Assembly (NCBI RefSeq): GCF_024713945.1
Contig: NW_027461520.1
Location: 124,001-188,000 of the forward strand
Length of the DNA stretch: 64,000 nucleotides
Reading direction: 5' to 3'
Source: Dermatophagoides farinae
Lineage: Eukaryota; Arthropoda; Arachnida; Sarcoptiformes; Pyroglyphidae
Shown here: piece by piece, positions 18,223 through 29,800 of the stretch
How the letters are laid out: every line of letters starts with the position of its first letter
Numbering within the stretch: the stretch's first letter is position 1
Notes under the pieces: generated by a model
What the model was told of the DNA's origin: nothing
Seen by the model: the letters and a program-made list of their open reading frames with translations, nothing else
Databases searched by the model: none
Translations under genes and position numbers: made by a program

Positions 18223-19773
18223 TTAAACTTTTTCTTCATCTCGACTGGTGCCGTCTCTAATTTTATGGAGCACAAGCTGTCGGAAAGCATCAAGTGAAAT
18301 TTTTTCCGGATCTATGTTACATTCTCGAACTAGTTTGTCTACGTATTCAGAGTCATGCAACAAGTTGATCAAATCTTTTTTTGACAAGTACTCGCCGCCT
18401 TGCTGATTGATAGCTTTGAACGCTTCTTTTATTTGCGTTTCATTGAGTAAAACTTTTGCGTCAATAGTAGCTGCCAGCCACTCACTTATTTCTATGTATC
18501 CGTCTTGGTTTATATCTATGTTCATAAACACGGCTTTCTGGCAGTCTACTAGGCGTGGAAAAAACAGCTTGACGCCTTCTGCAAACTCTTCTGAATGTAC
18601 CAAACCGTTCATGTCAGTATCGATGCTGTTAAACAAGTTTATGTGCTTCGTAATATCATAAGCGTTTTGAATTCGATAACTAGTGAACAGCATGATTGAT
18701 TTTTGAATTTTGTCATTTTTCTCATAAGCTAGAATATTGTCTTGCATCGCTTCAATCAAAGATTTATCGAACTCTGAAATGCAATTTTGGCAAGTGGGAT
18801 TTATTTGTTTGAGGCTTTCCTCAAATTTGAGTGAGAACCACGGGTGCTGTATACATTGACTAGCAGTATAGCGATCCGCAGGGGGATATACCAACATTTT
18901 CGAAATCAAATCTTTACATTCGTTAGACACATATTTCCAAAACGAACTGGAAAATGAATATTTCTTATTTCTAACTGCTTCGATGATTTCGCTATCTGTG
19001 TTCCCGTAAAACGGCGGCGAACCAGAAATTAATATGTACAGCAACACACCGAGGGACCAAATGTCACAACGATAATCATACGATTTATCCAACACTTCAG
19101 GTGCTATGTAATAGGGCGTACCAACTGTTTCTTTCAGTTTTTCGTCAGTTAACTTGCTGCTCAACCCAAAGTCAACAAGCTTTACGTTCGATATATCGTT
19201 TTTGTATTTTAAAATTATATTTTCTGGTTTTATGTCCCGATGCACAATACCACGCAAGTGTAAATAGCTTACACTGTTCAGTAATTGTTTCATCAAAATC
19301 CTGCTGATAACTTCCAAGTGTTGCGCTGCTTTCTTTGGATTTCCTTTTTTATCAATATCGCCTGTGTAGTTTGGGCTGGTTATGTAATCAAACAATTCTC
19401 CACCGTAACATGCTTCTTCCAGTAAATACAAATATTTCTCATCTTCATAAAACTCGTAAATCTTGGCAATATTCGCGTGGTCACATCTGCGCATCAACTC
19501 AATTTCCAGTCTAAACTTTTCTATGTTTCCCGCCTTGAAGATAGTTTTTAAAATGCATTTGCAAGCCACAACTTCTTTCGTTTCTAAATTTTCAATAAAC
19601 AAAACGGTTCCATAAGCGCCCTTACCAATTGTTTTCAGTTTGCGGTAATTTTTCGTCAACTGGTTTTTTCGCTCTCCATTAAATGCTCTTGTATTAATGG
19701 TAGACCCGAAAAAGAAAGTATCAAGCCTATTTCTTCGGACAAGCGTTGAAGTGTTCGATTCCGGCTGCTCCAT
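18223..19773 (-). CDS. Calcium-dependent protein kinase (CDPK)
   Basis: This 516-aa protein has the CDPK order. The kinase domain spans about 43-313: G-loop GKGAYGTV (50-57), VAIK-type Lys72, HRD 178-180, DFG 201-203 and APE 224-226. A junction follows, then EF-hands. EF1 (DTDMNGLVHSEE, 385-396) and EF2 (DINQDGYIEISE, 420-431) are canonical; EF3 (about 456-467) and EF4 (about 487-498) have lost the calcium ligands. The gatekeeper position aligns to Glu119 in YLYLLEEACYGGELFD. Residue 2 is Glu, so no N-myristoylation is expected, unlike several apicomplexan CDPKs. CDPKs link calcium to motility, secretion, egress or gamete development in Apicomplexa; which role applies here cannot be read from sequence. 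Confidence 0.95.
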   Translation of the reverse strand: MEQPESNTSTLVRRNRLDTFFFGSTINTRAFNGERKNQLTKNYRKLKTIGKGAYGTVLFIENLETKEVVACKCILKTIFKAGNIEKFRLEIELMRRCDHANIAKIYEFYEDEKYLYLLEEACYGGELFDYITSPNYTGDIDKKGNPKKAAQHLEVISRILMKQLLNSVSYLHLRGIVHRDIKPENIILKYKNDISNVKLVDFGLSSKLTDEKLKETVGTPYYIAPEVLDKSYDYRCDIWSLGVLLYILISGSPPFYGNTDSEIIEAVRNKKYSFSSSFWKYVSNECKDLISKMLVYPPADRYTASQCIQHPWFSLKFEESLKQINPTCQNCISEFDKSLIEAMQDNILAYEKNDKIQKSIMLFTSYRIQNAYDITKHINLFNSIDTDMNGLVHSEEFAEGVKLFFPRLVDCQKAVFMNIDINQDGYIEISEWLAATIDAKVLLNETQIKEAFKAINQQGGEYLSKKDLINLLHDSEYVDKLVRECNIDPEKISLDAFRQLVLHKIRDGTSRDEEKV

Positions 19774-20239
19774 ACTTGAATTTTATTTCAGTTTCTTAAT
19801 GAGAAATGCTGCTATCTTGACTTTTTTAAATTACAGTTTATATAAAAAAACACATTTTCTATTAAAGAACAATTCGTTACTTATTGTTTTGCTATACGTG
19901 AACCAAACTTGATTTTTTTACATGCACTAAAAACTAAAATGTAAATTTTATCTAACGCAGGCTTCTTGATAACTTCATAATGAAACTTATTGCTTGATTT
20001 ACGCAGTCATTATTTGATCTGAAAAGCAATCAAGTTTTCTCGAATTTTATAATCAAAAGTAAAAATCATAAATTGTAGAAATTTGTATATGTATACGTTT
20101 GAATGCACCGTGAGCGAATGAATTAAAATTTAATGTTAAAATTTAGCGAAGATTATCCATTATAAGATCTGATATAAAATTTATTTGATTCTGGCAAATT
20201 AGCTCTGCTAACATTAGGAGTTTAAAAAGCAATACAAAA
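19774..20239. other. Intergenic region upstream of CDPK
   Basis: These 466 nt lie between the start of CDPK and the end of the ribonucleotide reductase gene, both on the minus strand. It is AT-rich with a loose inverted pair (CTTGATT near 19993 and AATCAAG near 20028). No gene or RNA was recognised. Confidence 0.5.
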
Positions 20240-22711
20240 TTAGGCACTGCAGGCAAGGCATACCTCGTCGTCTCTTGCATCTGGTTTTTTCAAAGGACAT
20301 GCTGAAACGATTCTAGGACTGTTGTTTTCAGAATTTTCAGCAGACCCTGAGATGGATGTCGAACTAGCTACTCGCACGGTTAAAGGGTCAATTGTAAATT
20401 TGATTGCATCGGCTGCTGATTTTGTACGGAGATAATACAGACCAGTTTTTAATCCGTTTCTCCAAGCGTAAAAATGCATTGACGTCATGTTACTGTAAGT
20501 TGGATTTCTGAGATAGAGTGATAAAGATTGAGACTGGCAGATAAAAGGAGCTCTGCTTATAGATTGGTTGATATATTCTTTTTGCTTAATTTCCCACGTA
20601 GTTTTAAATATAGCTTTAACATAACTAGGGATTTCGTCAATAGCTTGAATTGATCCTTCGTGAGCAATCAATTTTTGTTTCATCTCCTCGTTCCATAAGT
20701 TCAATTGGACTAATTTTTTACACAAATGGGGGTTAACAACTTGAAACTCTCCCGACAAGACTCGTCTAGAAAAAATGTTGGAAATATAAGGTTCGAAACT
20801 TTCACAGTTTCCAAGAATTTGGGAGGTAGACGCCGTGGGCATTGGAGCCACAAGCAAACTGTTGTGTATACCAAACTTTTTGATTTTAGCTCGCAATTCA
20901 TCCCAATCCCAAAGTCCAGAAAGCTGAACCGGTGGCAGATTTTTTTCTGCACGTTCCAAGTTCCACAAATCAAATTGAAGCAATCCTTTGCTCATAGGAG
21001 AATCTTCGTAGGAAGGGTAAGTTCCGAATTTTTCAGCTAATTCACAAGAAGCTGTTAAAGCGGCAAAGTAAATGGTTTCAAAGATTCGTTGATTGATAAT
21101 GTCAGCATCCTTCGTGTCAAAAGGTAGTTCTAACAATTGATACACATCCGCTAAACCTTGCACACCAATTCCAATTGGCCTGTGCAGCATATTGCTTCTT
21201 TTTCCTTCTTCCAAGTGGTAGAAGTTTGTGTCGACCACTTTGTTCAGATTGACGGTAACAACCTTGGTGATTTCATACAAAGATTTGTAGTCAAATGTAA
21301 ATTCTTTTTGGTTTACATATTTTGGAAGTGAAATTGAAGCAAGATTACAAATAGCGATTTCATCAGGAGAAGTGTATTGAATAACTTCAGTACATAAATT
21401 GGAGGACTGGATGGTTCCAAGGTTTTGCTGGTTAGACTTTCGATTTGCGGCATCTTTAAAAACCATATAGGGGTTTCCAGTTTCCATTTGAGTGACTAAA
21501 ATTGCCATCCAAAGTTCACGAGCTTTGATTTGTTTGATGTATCGACCTTCTTTTTCATATGATTCGTAGAGTTTCTCGAAGTTTTTCCCCCAAACCTCGT
21601 GTAGACCGGGTGATTGGTGCGGACACATGAGGCTCCAGTGGCTGTCTTGGTCTACTCTTTTCATAAACAAATCAGGAATCCACAATGCGTAGAACAAATC
21701 CCGAGCACGAGCTTCTTCATTTCCGTGATTTTTTTTTAGTTCTAAGAATTCGAAAATATCCGAATGCCATGGCTCCAGATATACTGCAAAGCCGCCCTTT
21801 CGTCTTCCACCACCTTGGTCGACATAACGAGCGGTTTCATTGAAAACTTTGAGCATAGGTATAACACCGTTGCTAATACCATTTGTACCTTGAATTTCAG
21901 TCCCGTGTGCCCGTATTTTATGTATAGCTAGCCCGACTCCACCTGCGTATTTACTAATAATTGCGCATTGTTTCAACGTATTATAAATTCCGTCAATTGA
22001 ATCCGATTGCATTTGCAACAAATAACAGCTACTCATTTGAGGAAAGCGAGTTGCGGCATTAAACAGCGTGGGAGTTGCGTGAATGAAGTATTTCTGGCTG
22101 AGTAAATTGTATGTCTCAATAACCTTGTCAAGGTCACCAATGTGGATTTGCACAGCAACTCGCATGAACATGTATTGAGGTGTTTCTACAATTTTCTTAC
22201 CAGATCTCAACAAATAAGATTTTTCCATTGTCTTGAAACCAAAGTAAGAGAAATCGAAATCTCTTTCTTTGACTATTGCGTTATCTAAAACTTCGGCGTT
22301 CTCCATTACATATTTATAAATATGATCAGCAATAATGCCTTTTTTTGTAGTGAGTCCTTTGGAATCGTATAGTAGCTCGATAGATTGTGAAAACTTTTTA
22401 ACGACATTCTTGAACAAATTCGAAGCTGCTATTCGAGCTGCCAAAATACTGTAGTCCGGATGAATACCTATCATAGACGCACATTCTTGCGCGGATAGCT
22501 CATCCAGTTCGGTACTACTGATTCCTGAAAACATACCTGCGTAAACCGCGTTGGTTATCCTGGAAGCGTCAATTAGGTCACTCAAACCATACGAGAGAGA
22601 TTTTATTCTATTTAAAATTCTCTCCACAATTACAGGTTCTTGCTTTCCTTTTCTATTGATTATGTACATTCTTTCGTTTGGAAATGAGCACTCTTTATGT
22701 ATAACTGACAA
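20240..22711 (-). CDS. RNR1: Ribonucleoside-diphosphate reductase large subunit (R1)
   Basis: The 823-aa product is the class I R1 subunit, which reduces NDPs to dNDPs for DNA synthesis with a separate R2 radical subunit. An N-terminal ATP-cone is present (INRKGKQEPVIVERILNRIK and onward). The barrel contains ATPTLFNAATRFPQMSSCYLL, GGVGLAIHKIRAHGT, the active-site block NLCTEVIQYTSPDEIAICNLAS and PMPTASTSQILGNCESFEPY. The C-terminal tail keeps the redox-active Cys pair as VCLACSA. Length is typical of eukaryotic R1, and the ATP-cone suggests allosteric dATP control. No R2 gene lies in the window. Confidence 0.97.
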   Translation of the reverse strand: MSVIHKECSFPNERMYIINRKGKQEPVIVERILNRIKSLSYGLSDLIDASRITNAVYAGMFSGISSTELDELSAQECASMIGIHPDYSILAARIAASNLFKNVVKKFSQSIELLYDSKGLTTKKGIIADHIYKYVMENAEVLDNAIVKERDFDFSYFGFKTMEKSYLLRSGKKIVETPQYMFMRVAVQIHIGDLDKVIETYNLLSQKYFIHATPTLFNAATRFPQMSSCYLLQMQSDSIDGIYNTLKQCAIISKYAGGVGLAIHKIRAHGTEIQGTNGISNGVIPMLKVFNETARYVDQGGGRRKGGFAVYLEPWHSDIFEFLELKKNHGNEEARARDLFYALWIPDLFMKRVDQDSHWSLMCPHQSPGLHEVWGKNFEKLYESYEKEGRYIKQIKARELWMAILVTQMETGNPYMVFKDAANRKSNQQNLGTIQSSNLCTEVIQYTSPDEIAICNLASISLPKYVNQKEFTFDYKSLYEITKVVTVNLNKVVDTNFYHLEEGKRSNMLHRPIGIGVQGLADVYQLLELPFDTKDADIINQRIFETIYFAALTASCELAEKFGTYPSYEDSPMSKGLLQFDLWNLERAEKNLPPVQLSGLWDWDELRAKIKKFGIHNSLLVAPMPTASTSQILGNCESFEPYISNIFSRRVLSGEFQVVNPHLCKKLVQLNLWNEEMKQKLIAHEGSIQAIDEIPSYVKAIFKTTWEIKQKEYINQSISRAPFICQSQSLSLYLRNPTYSNMTSMHFYAWRNGLKTGLYYLRTKSAADAIKFTIDPLTVRVASSTSISGSAENSENNSPRIVSACPLKKPDARDDEVCLACSA

Positions 22712-23083
22712 AATTTTCGGATCGAAATTATTTCTGCGTTAATAAGTTAAATGTTTCATACGTTTTTATAATGCCTCAAAAAAAAACATATAATGTTTAT
22801 ATTTTCGTATTCAAATTTCACGTCTATTTGCAGTTTATTCCTTCAATAAATCAATGAATTAGTTCCCAGCTGTTTATAATCGGCTAAAAATCAGTCAAGC
22901 ACTTTTTTTTTCGTTTTCTCTAGCCTATCTTTTGACGTTAAAATGCCTAGAAATTATCTTACAATCTGAAATCGAGTAAAACTCAGTGTAAATTAGATTA
23001 TTTTCATACAGATAGTTTGTCATTCGCTAAAATTGAATGCACACAAACATTCGCGCACTACGATTTGTACTTTAAAAAATGTC
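22712..23083. other. Intergenic region upstream of ribonucleotide reductase
   Basis: These 372 nt separate two minus-strand genes. They hold AT-rich sequence with a nine-T run near 22900. I see no coding, tRNA-like or repeat signal. Confidence 0.5.
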
Positions 23084-24797
23084 TTACTTTTTTGACTCGC
23101 CGGAAATTCTCTGGATAATGTCCACAATATCTGTTAGAGAGTTTTCATTCCTGTTTGTATTCGAATTATTGGTCAAATTAGCTAGTAGTTTTGCAAACTG
23201 TAATGGTTTAATAGATTTTGGCACATCGGCTTCGTCACCTTCAGGTGATTCTTTTTTTGGAGCGTCAGTGGTTATTTTATATTCCCAACGAGCATTTCCT
23301 TCAGTGGTTTCTTCCGTTTCATTTTTTTTTATAATGCATTCACACAAGGCGTTGTTGATACCTTTCTGTGGCACAATTAACTTGTTTCTATACAAGACTA
23401 AGTCATCAGTTTCCCTAACCATAACTCCACATCTTTCTTTATCAGATTTTCCGTAATAAACGGATGTAACACAGAGGTTATCAGAGTTGCTTACGTACAC
23501 GACTCTACAACTTTCAATATCTTCGTGGTTATTCAAAAATGGATGACGTCTTTGCCAATCGTTTATTCGTGGAATACAACAAGTCATCCCCTCGCTGTGA
23601 CATATAACGGTTGGTGAAGCTAGTCCTTTAGGAGGAGCAGTCCTAACTGCTGTAGAGTTTTTTTTTCCACCTCCTCCAATGTTAACTTTTCGGTGTCCAT
23701 GCATAGTAGTTAAAGCTGATAGCTCTTTTAATGGTAGCGCATTCATCAATTGAGAACTAGTTGTCAGGATGTTACTTGCAGCTTGAATGGTTTGACCGAT
23801 ATTTAACGCAGATCCTCCACCACTTAGCAATCCACCCAAACCTGAACCGCTAAGAAGGTTTCGAAATAAACCTATATCAAGCAACTTAATGCCTTCGGCT
23901 TGTTTGAAACTCCGTAATTCTCCAGAAGGATCGCTTTCATTAGTCATTGCCGATCTGTCTTTGTTTGTAATCGCATCGTTATTCTCAGAGTCATTTTTGT
24001 CTTTTCTATCTTCTTCAGAACAATATTTAGGAGCAGTTATAGCAATTTTCGAACTTTTCAGCGTGCTAATAGATGAGTAATGATAACATAATTCTTGATC
24101 ACTTACATATGTACAGTACTCGCAACTTTTATTTTTTTGACATAATGCTTGACATGCCTGTACAGATTTTGATCTCACTACTAAATCTTCTTCACCATTG
24201 ACCTGAATAGCATTCAAATAGCAACCATCAAGTTTTATTACTGTATCATCTTTTTCTGATTTTTGCCCTTTATCTATCAATAACACCTCCTCAACTTCAG
24301 ACAACACACGTGTTGCACGATTTTGATTATTTGATTGTTCGTCAACGCCAATAAGATTAGAAATAGCAGGAAAACCACTTTGGAATAAGTTTCTTATAGT
24401 GCCCCCACCGGTTAAATTTTGTAGCCTTTTCAATAAGTCAGCTGGATTTCCTAAATTAATAGCTTCTTTTTGTTCAGCTAAACTTTGAGAAAATTTAGTA
24501 AGATCAGTGGGTTTTTTCTTATCAACACCTCTTATTTCATGATATAAAGGTATTTCTTCCACCACTTCTTCAGTTGCTACAGAATCTTGAATGTCTTTTT
24601 TAGTTGAGACATTTGATGGAGCAGAGCCATTCTTAAGCTTTGAAATACTATTGATAATCTGTGTAGAAGACGAAAACAAATCTGTAACATATATTTCAGA
24701 TATACTTACTAACGAAGCTATCTAACAAATTTGGCTCACATTGAACTAATTTAGTCGACCAAAGCAATGATAAGCTCAATCTCAACATTAATTTCAT
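23084..24797 (-). CDS. Secreted cysteine-rich protein with PAN/Apple-like domain, two exons
   Basis: Exon 1 is 24797-24710 (88 nt) and exon 2 is 24681-23084, giving 561 aa. The short first exon supplies a signal peptide (MKLMLRLSLSLLWSTKLVQC) followed by EPNLLDSF; the exon 2 frame alone has no signal. A PAN/Apple-like module lies in the first half: GCYLNAIQVNG, then ACQALCQKNKSCEYCTYV, then LCYHYSS and PKYC. A glycine-rich stretch (GSGLGGLLSGGGS) and a second Cys-containing region (HSEGMTCCIPRINDW to NALCECII) follow. Apple domains in apicomplexan micronemal proteins bind host glycans or proteins, so a surface or microneme role is possible but inferred. No transmembrane segment or GPI signal is seen at the C-terminus. 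Confidence 0.8.
24682..24709 (-). other. 28-nt intron in the PAN/Apple gene
   Basis: Donor GTAAGT, acceptor TTACAG. Splicing rebuilds an AAT codon across the junction and attaches a signal-peptide exon. Confidence 0.85.
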
Positions 24798-24938
24798 AAA
24801 ACTAATAACTTTTTTTAAACTTGTTGTTAGATATATTATGATATTCAACTATTAGTTGCGCATCGAACAAATAAAAATAATATCACAATTTTTTGGGGTT
24901 GATCAATTATGTGTACATATAAAAAAAGTCTGCCAAAA

Positions 24939-26579
24939 TTACGAATATTGCAGATAATATTCAAAAATATTATCACAAGCGTCGAGTGATTCAAGTGATT
25001 TATTTTTAACATTAGAATTACGATATTCTTTTATTGTTTCTCTAACCTTGTTAGCCAAAACTTTTCCTAATTCAACACCCCATTGGTCGAAAGAATTAAT
25101 GTTAAACAAGAAACCTTGAATTGCAACTTTATGCTCATATATTCCCAACAAGAAACCGGTAGTATAAGCATTTAAAGTATTTTTGAACAGAATTGAGAGA
25201 CTTGGTCGATTTCCAGTGAAAGCTTTATGCAAATAAAGTTCAGGTTTTTCGTTGTTTTCCTTTAAACTTTCCACGGATCGTCCTTCAGCTAGTGCATCAG
25301 CCTGTGCAAAAAAATTACACATCAACTCATCGTGATTAGAGATAGGGTGAGAATCTACTTTGACGTTGGCTTGGGACTTGCAAAATCCAATAAATTCACA
25401 AGGAATAATTCTACCTTGATGAATTAATTGAAAGAAAGAATGTTGAGCATTGGTTCCAGGTTCCCCAAAAATTATTTCTCCCGTCATGTTAGCGTTGCTT
25501 ATCAATTCACCGTTAATTTGGACAGCTTTACCGTTTGACTCCATGGATAGTTGCTGAATGTGTGCTGGGAATCGTGACAAGGCTTGGCTATAAGGAATTA
25601 TAGCAGTAGCATTATACTTGCAATAAACGGTGTGCCAGAACGAAATCATGGCTAGTAAAGCTGAAATTGAATTTTTTTTGTTTTTAATTACGTCAGTATC
25701 TGCTTCTTGAGCACCAGCCAAAAACGATCTACAAATCTCAGAACCAAAATGAAGAGCCAGTGGTAAAATTCCAACGGCCGAAGTAACACTATATCTACCA
25801 CCTACCCAGTCCCAAAAAGCGAAAATACGACTTTCTAATATTCCATAACGTACACATTTGTCAACTGCTGTTGATACTGCGCAGAAATGATATTTGATGG
25901 TGTTTTCGTTGTTTTTGTAATGCTTTAAAAACCAATCTCGAACAGTTTTAGCATTAAGCATCGTTTCAGCAGTTGTAAATGTTTTGCTGATTATAATGGC
26001 TAGTGTTTCTTCAGGGTTCAGGCCTTTGACACAAGAATGAAAATCAACTGGATCTACGTTTGCAATTATTCTTAAATTTCTTCCGAACGTAGCTTGTTCA
26101 CATTCTGGAGAAGATTTAAGAGCATTGTATACGAAGTCTAGACCTAAATAAGATCCACCAATTCCAATACACAATATGTTTTTCAGTTTTTTGTTGGTGT
26201 AGCCTAATATTTTTCCTTCTCGAACACCATCAGCAAACTCAAACATGTTTATTTTAACTTTTGTAATGGTTGAGCAAACCGGCTCATTGTCTATTTTCAT
26301 GTACGTCCCTCTTAAAGCCATGTGCCCAACACCTCTGTTTTCGGTGATATTTATTCTATCGCCTGAAAACATGGCGCTTATTTTGTTATCAACTTCCATA
26401 TTTTTATAATATCGTTCCATTTCGTTAATATCATCTATGGTCATTTGGTTTCTTGTACCATCAACCAAACAAAGTTTGTGATTTCTAATCAGTTTTCTAT
26501 TACGATGAGCATCCTTAATAAGTTCTTTAATATTCGGTTGTTTAGATAAGTTAAATAAGGCAGATAGATCACTACTCAT
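24939..26579 (-). CDS. GPI: Glucose-6-phosphate isomerase
   Basis: The enzyme interconverts glucose-6-phosphate and fructose-6-phosphate, linking glycolysis with the pentose phosphate pathway served by the 6PGL-G6PD fusion about 15 kb away. The 546-aa product has the family signatures: IGIGGSYLGLDFVY (phosphate-binding), ISKTFTTAETM, WVGGRYSVTSAVG and EPGTNAQHSFFQLIHQG. The active-site base Glu and the later Lys region (FDQWGVELGK) are present. The start was set at ATG 26579 (MSSDLSALFNL); the longer open frame upstream has no ATG. Length is normal, and no organelle-targeting peptide is evident. Confidence 0.97.
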   Translation of the reverse strand: MSSDLSALFNLSKQPNIKELIKDAHRNRKLIRNHKLCLVDGTRNQMTIDDINEMERYYKNMEVDNKISAMFSGDRINITENRGVGHMALRGTYMKIDNEPVCSTITKVKINMFEFADGVREGKILGYTNKKLKNILCIGIGGSYLGLDFVYNALKSSPECEQATFGRNLRIIANVDPVDFHSCVKGLNPEETLAIIISKTFTTAETMLNAKTVRDWFLKHYKNNENTIKYHFCAVSTAVDKCVRYGILESRIFAFWDWVGGRYSVTSAVGILPLALHFGSEICRSFLAGAQEADTDVIKNKKNSISALLAMISFWHTVYCKYNATAIIPYSQALSRFPAHIQQLSMESNGKAVQINGELISNANMTGEIIFGEPGTNAQHSFFQLIHQGRIIPCEFIGFCKSQANVKVDSHPISNHDELMCNFFAQADALAEGRSVESLKENNEKPELYLHKAFTGNRPSLSILFKNTLNAYTTGFLLGIYEHKVAIQGFLFNINSFDQWGVELGKVLANKVRETIKEYRNSNVKNKSLESLDACDNIFEYYLQYS

Positions 26580-26835
26580 AATATTTATTTTTAACTGATA
26601 AATATTTAATATAACCAACACTATACACAAAAAAAAATTTAATTATCGCTGATAAACTTTGTATAAGTAGTATTGCCATAACTTCTGTGCTGAATGTACG
26701 ATACTTAAATATATTCACAGTTATGGCTAGATTCTTTTCTGTTCCGTAGTTGGTGCAACTTTTTTTCTGTTTTCTTGTTCTTTGCTAGTTATATAAAACT
26801 AATAAGAAGAAATAAATTTTTTGGACAAAGATTCA

Positions 26836-29800
26836 ATGCGGTGTAATAACAATAACCGCTCAGATTGTTCTAGAAATAACCTTAGGGATCGGCAAAATAT
26901 TCTTGAAAAATACAAACAAAACAGACAAGAGCCAGTATTATTGAGTGCCAAATATATCACAACATTATCTGCTTGTAATTGCGACGAACAAAATATATTG
27001 AATTATGATCAGCGTAAATGTCCATATGAGAATTGCAAATATAATAAGCAGTTTGCTACTGCGGAAGCACAAGAATCAGAGAAACAAAAAAAAAATTTAG
27101 TCACCCAGAAAATAAAACTTCCTTTAGTCGAGGTTACTGATAATCTTTATAAAATTGACTGTTTATCTCATCATTTGTGGAATAATACAAAAAGAATTGC
27201 ACAAGATATAAAACTTTCCAATGATGACGTGTCAACACAAACGATAGTAGAAGATGGCATAACTAAACCCACAGACGAGGAAATTGAAGAAGGATTAAAA
27301 TATTTGTTAAGTTCAGGTGACTTATTTAATCACGAAAATGACAGTGACATTTTTAAAGATGCGCACTTTTCCGATTTTGATACTGATAATGAAAAATCAA
27401 ATTATGATAACGCTGAAAAAAATAAATCATGCCACGAATCTGAAATCATTAAAAATGACGAAACGCAAACAAAACAAAAATATGAACCATTAAACGACGA
27501 GTTTGAAAAATATAAAAATATTTCCCATCACAGCACGGTAGCTAAAAATCTTCCATACAAATGGAAAACCGAACTACAACGCAAAAATTTATCTCGTTCT
27601 AATTCTAGGGTTCTTTCTGACGAGCAGGTCGAGGAATTAGAAAAAAAACTTTTAGAACGTCGAAAACAGCGTGAAAATTCAAAAAAAGATAAATTCGCCT
27701 ATAAAAAATTGTTTTCACAATCCAAGTTATTTGAAAATAAGCAGCGCTATGAAAATGCATTTAAGAACATTATAGATAGCCCAGATTCGTCTTGCCAAGT
27801 TATCAATCCTCCGAAAAAAATCGATAAGACTTTAATTAGTAAACTTTCAGGAGAATTTGATGTTAAGAAAACAGATACGCACAGATTTAGTTCAAATTTA
27901 ACTAATACCAATGAATCTAGCGATATTTTGAACCATGCTAGCGTATCATCGATAAGTTACGAAAATCTTTTACAGCTTTCATCAAAAGAACCTTTTTCAA
28001 CTATGAATATTTTAGAAAATCAGGGTTCATTTGAACAGTGTAATAAAACTATAAATCATTTGTTAAATCGATTAAATTCAAAATCTGAAGAAGCTAAAAA
28101 AAATACACAAAGTGACAAAACTTCGCTTCCTATTGGTTTCGTAAAACCTGATGTGGATAAAATTTTCAAAAATGAGAACGTTAACAAAACTGCAAATCTC
28201 TCTACTGCAAAAAAGAATATTCTTAATATGGTATGTTCACCAAAAATTATGAGTACAACAAATGCGAAAATTATAAACAAAGGTCATAAGCCTAGTTCAA
28301 TGGCAGAAAAATTAGACAATTTTAAACAATCTAGTGAGCCAATCGACCAAAAAAAAAATTCAGTATCAACTGAGGCTAACATAAATGAAATCGACGAAGG
28401 TAAGTAAAATATAAAAATAACTATAAACAGTTAAATTATCATAACCTACTTCTTGATACTTATCGCAATTTATTTATAGATTTAAATAATCAAGCAAAAT
28501 CAACGAACAAGTATTATAGCGTACATACTAATTATCACCCATATTTTAAACGTAACAAATTTCATGTTAGCAGCAAAATAGACGGTCACAATGCTAATTC
28601 TGCTTTAGGAGTTGAAACAAAAAATTATCAAACATTTAAGTCAGGAAATAATGTTCATCAATGTAAATCAAACATTAGTCCTGTAGTAAAACTTACCTTT
28701 AACGCTAAGAAATCAAAAACATCGACAAAATTAAGAAAATTAGAATTTTCAAGACATGATACTGATAATAACAACAAGAATGAAAATTCAACTACGCGTG
28801 CTACATCTAATATTGGTTGTCCTGAGTCCATGAACAAAAGTAAAAAGTTAACAAATCCCACCAATGATAAAAATTCTGAGATACATATTGTGAAAGTCAA
28901 GCCAAAGACTTTTACAAAAAAAGTATATAACATCAAAATTGATCAGCCTATAATTTCAGCTGCAAAGGATAAACAAATCTTAACTGTTTCTTCTAATTTA
29001 AAACATAAACCAACGTTAGTTACTTCAAACAGAAAACTTTTAAACTTATTAACGCCCTGCGAACAATTAAAATCATCGACCATAAATGATAGTGTTTTAT
29101 CTTTACACACTCACCAACAATTAACTAATAATATGACTAAATTTCCTATTACAGAAAATACAAAAAATGATTTTAAAACTTGTGAGCATTTAAAGAAAAA
29201 TTCATTACACGAACCGGAAGAAGCACCAAGAAGGAAACAAAAGAAAAATTTTAATCTAAAAAAAAAAAACTTGTATGAAACTCAACCGGTCCATGATCAC
29301 TGTAATAAGCACATTAAATTTAGAAATAGTTACTCTATATCTATTACTGAAGCAGTTCCTGTTGCATCACAAACCGCTTCTATTGAAACAGCTGAAGAAA
29401 GCAAATCTAATGACGAACTACCGATAGATTTAATAAAGAAACTGTTTTCGACAAGGTATTTGAATAATATTAATAAATTTAACTCGGTTAAATACCCACT
29501 TTTGAGTTTAGAAGAGAAGCATTTATTAACAAAATTTCTGGATAAAGGAACTAAAAAATGTAAATCCATCGGAGAAAGACTATTAGATTTGAAAAAGCAA
29601 CATTCTTTGTCAAAGAGTCTCTATAAAGAGATTAGAAAATCAAAATTAATTAAAAAATTACTATTAGGTTTGGAAAAAGAACATTCTTTATCAAAGAATC
29701 TAGATGATATAGCTGATAAATCCGAAGTTTTTAAAAAACCACTCGTAAGTCTAGAAGGGCAGTATTTCTTAAAAAAATGTTCCGATGAAATAATTAAAAA

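Noticed and set aside
26580-26630. Longer N-terminus of GPI (MCIVLVILNIYQ-like)
   Set aside because: That frame begins with TTG, not ATG; the ATG at 26579 gives a normal GPI length.
28400-28430. A 31-nt mini-intron in the giant gene using the first AG
   Set aside because: The exon would hit a stop within five codons; only the 80-nt intron keeps the frame open.
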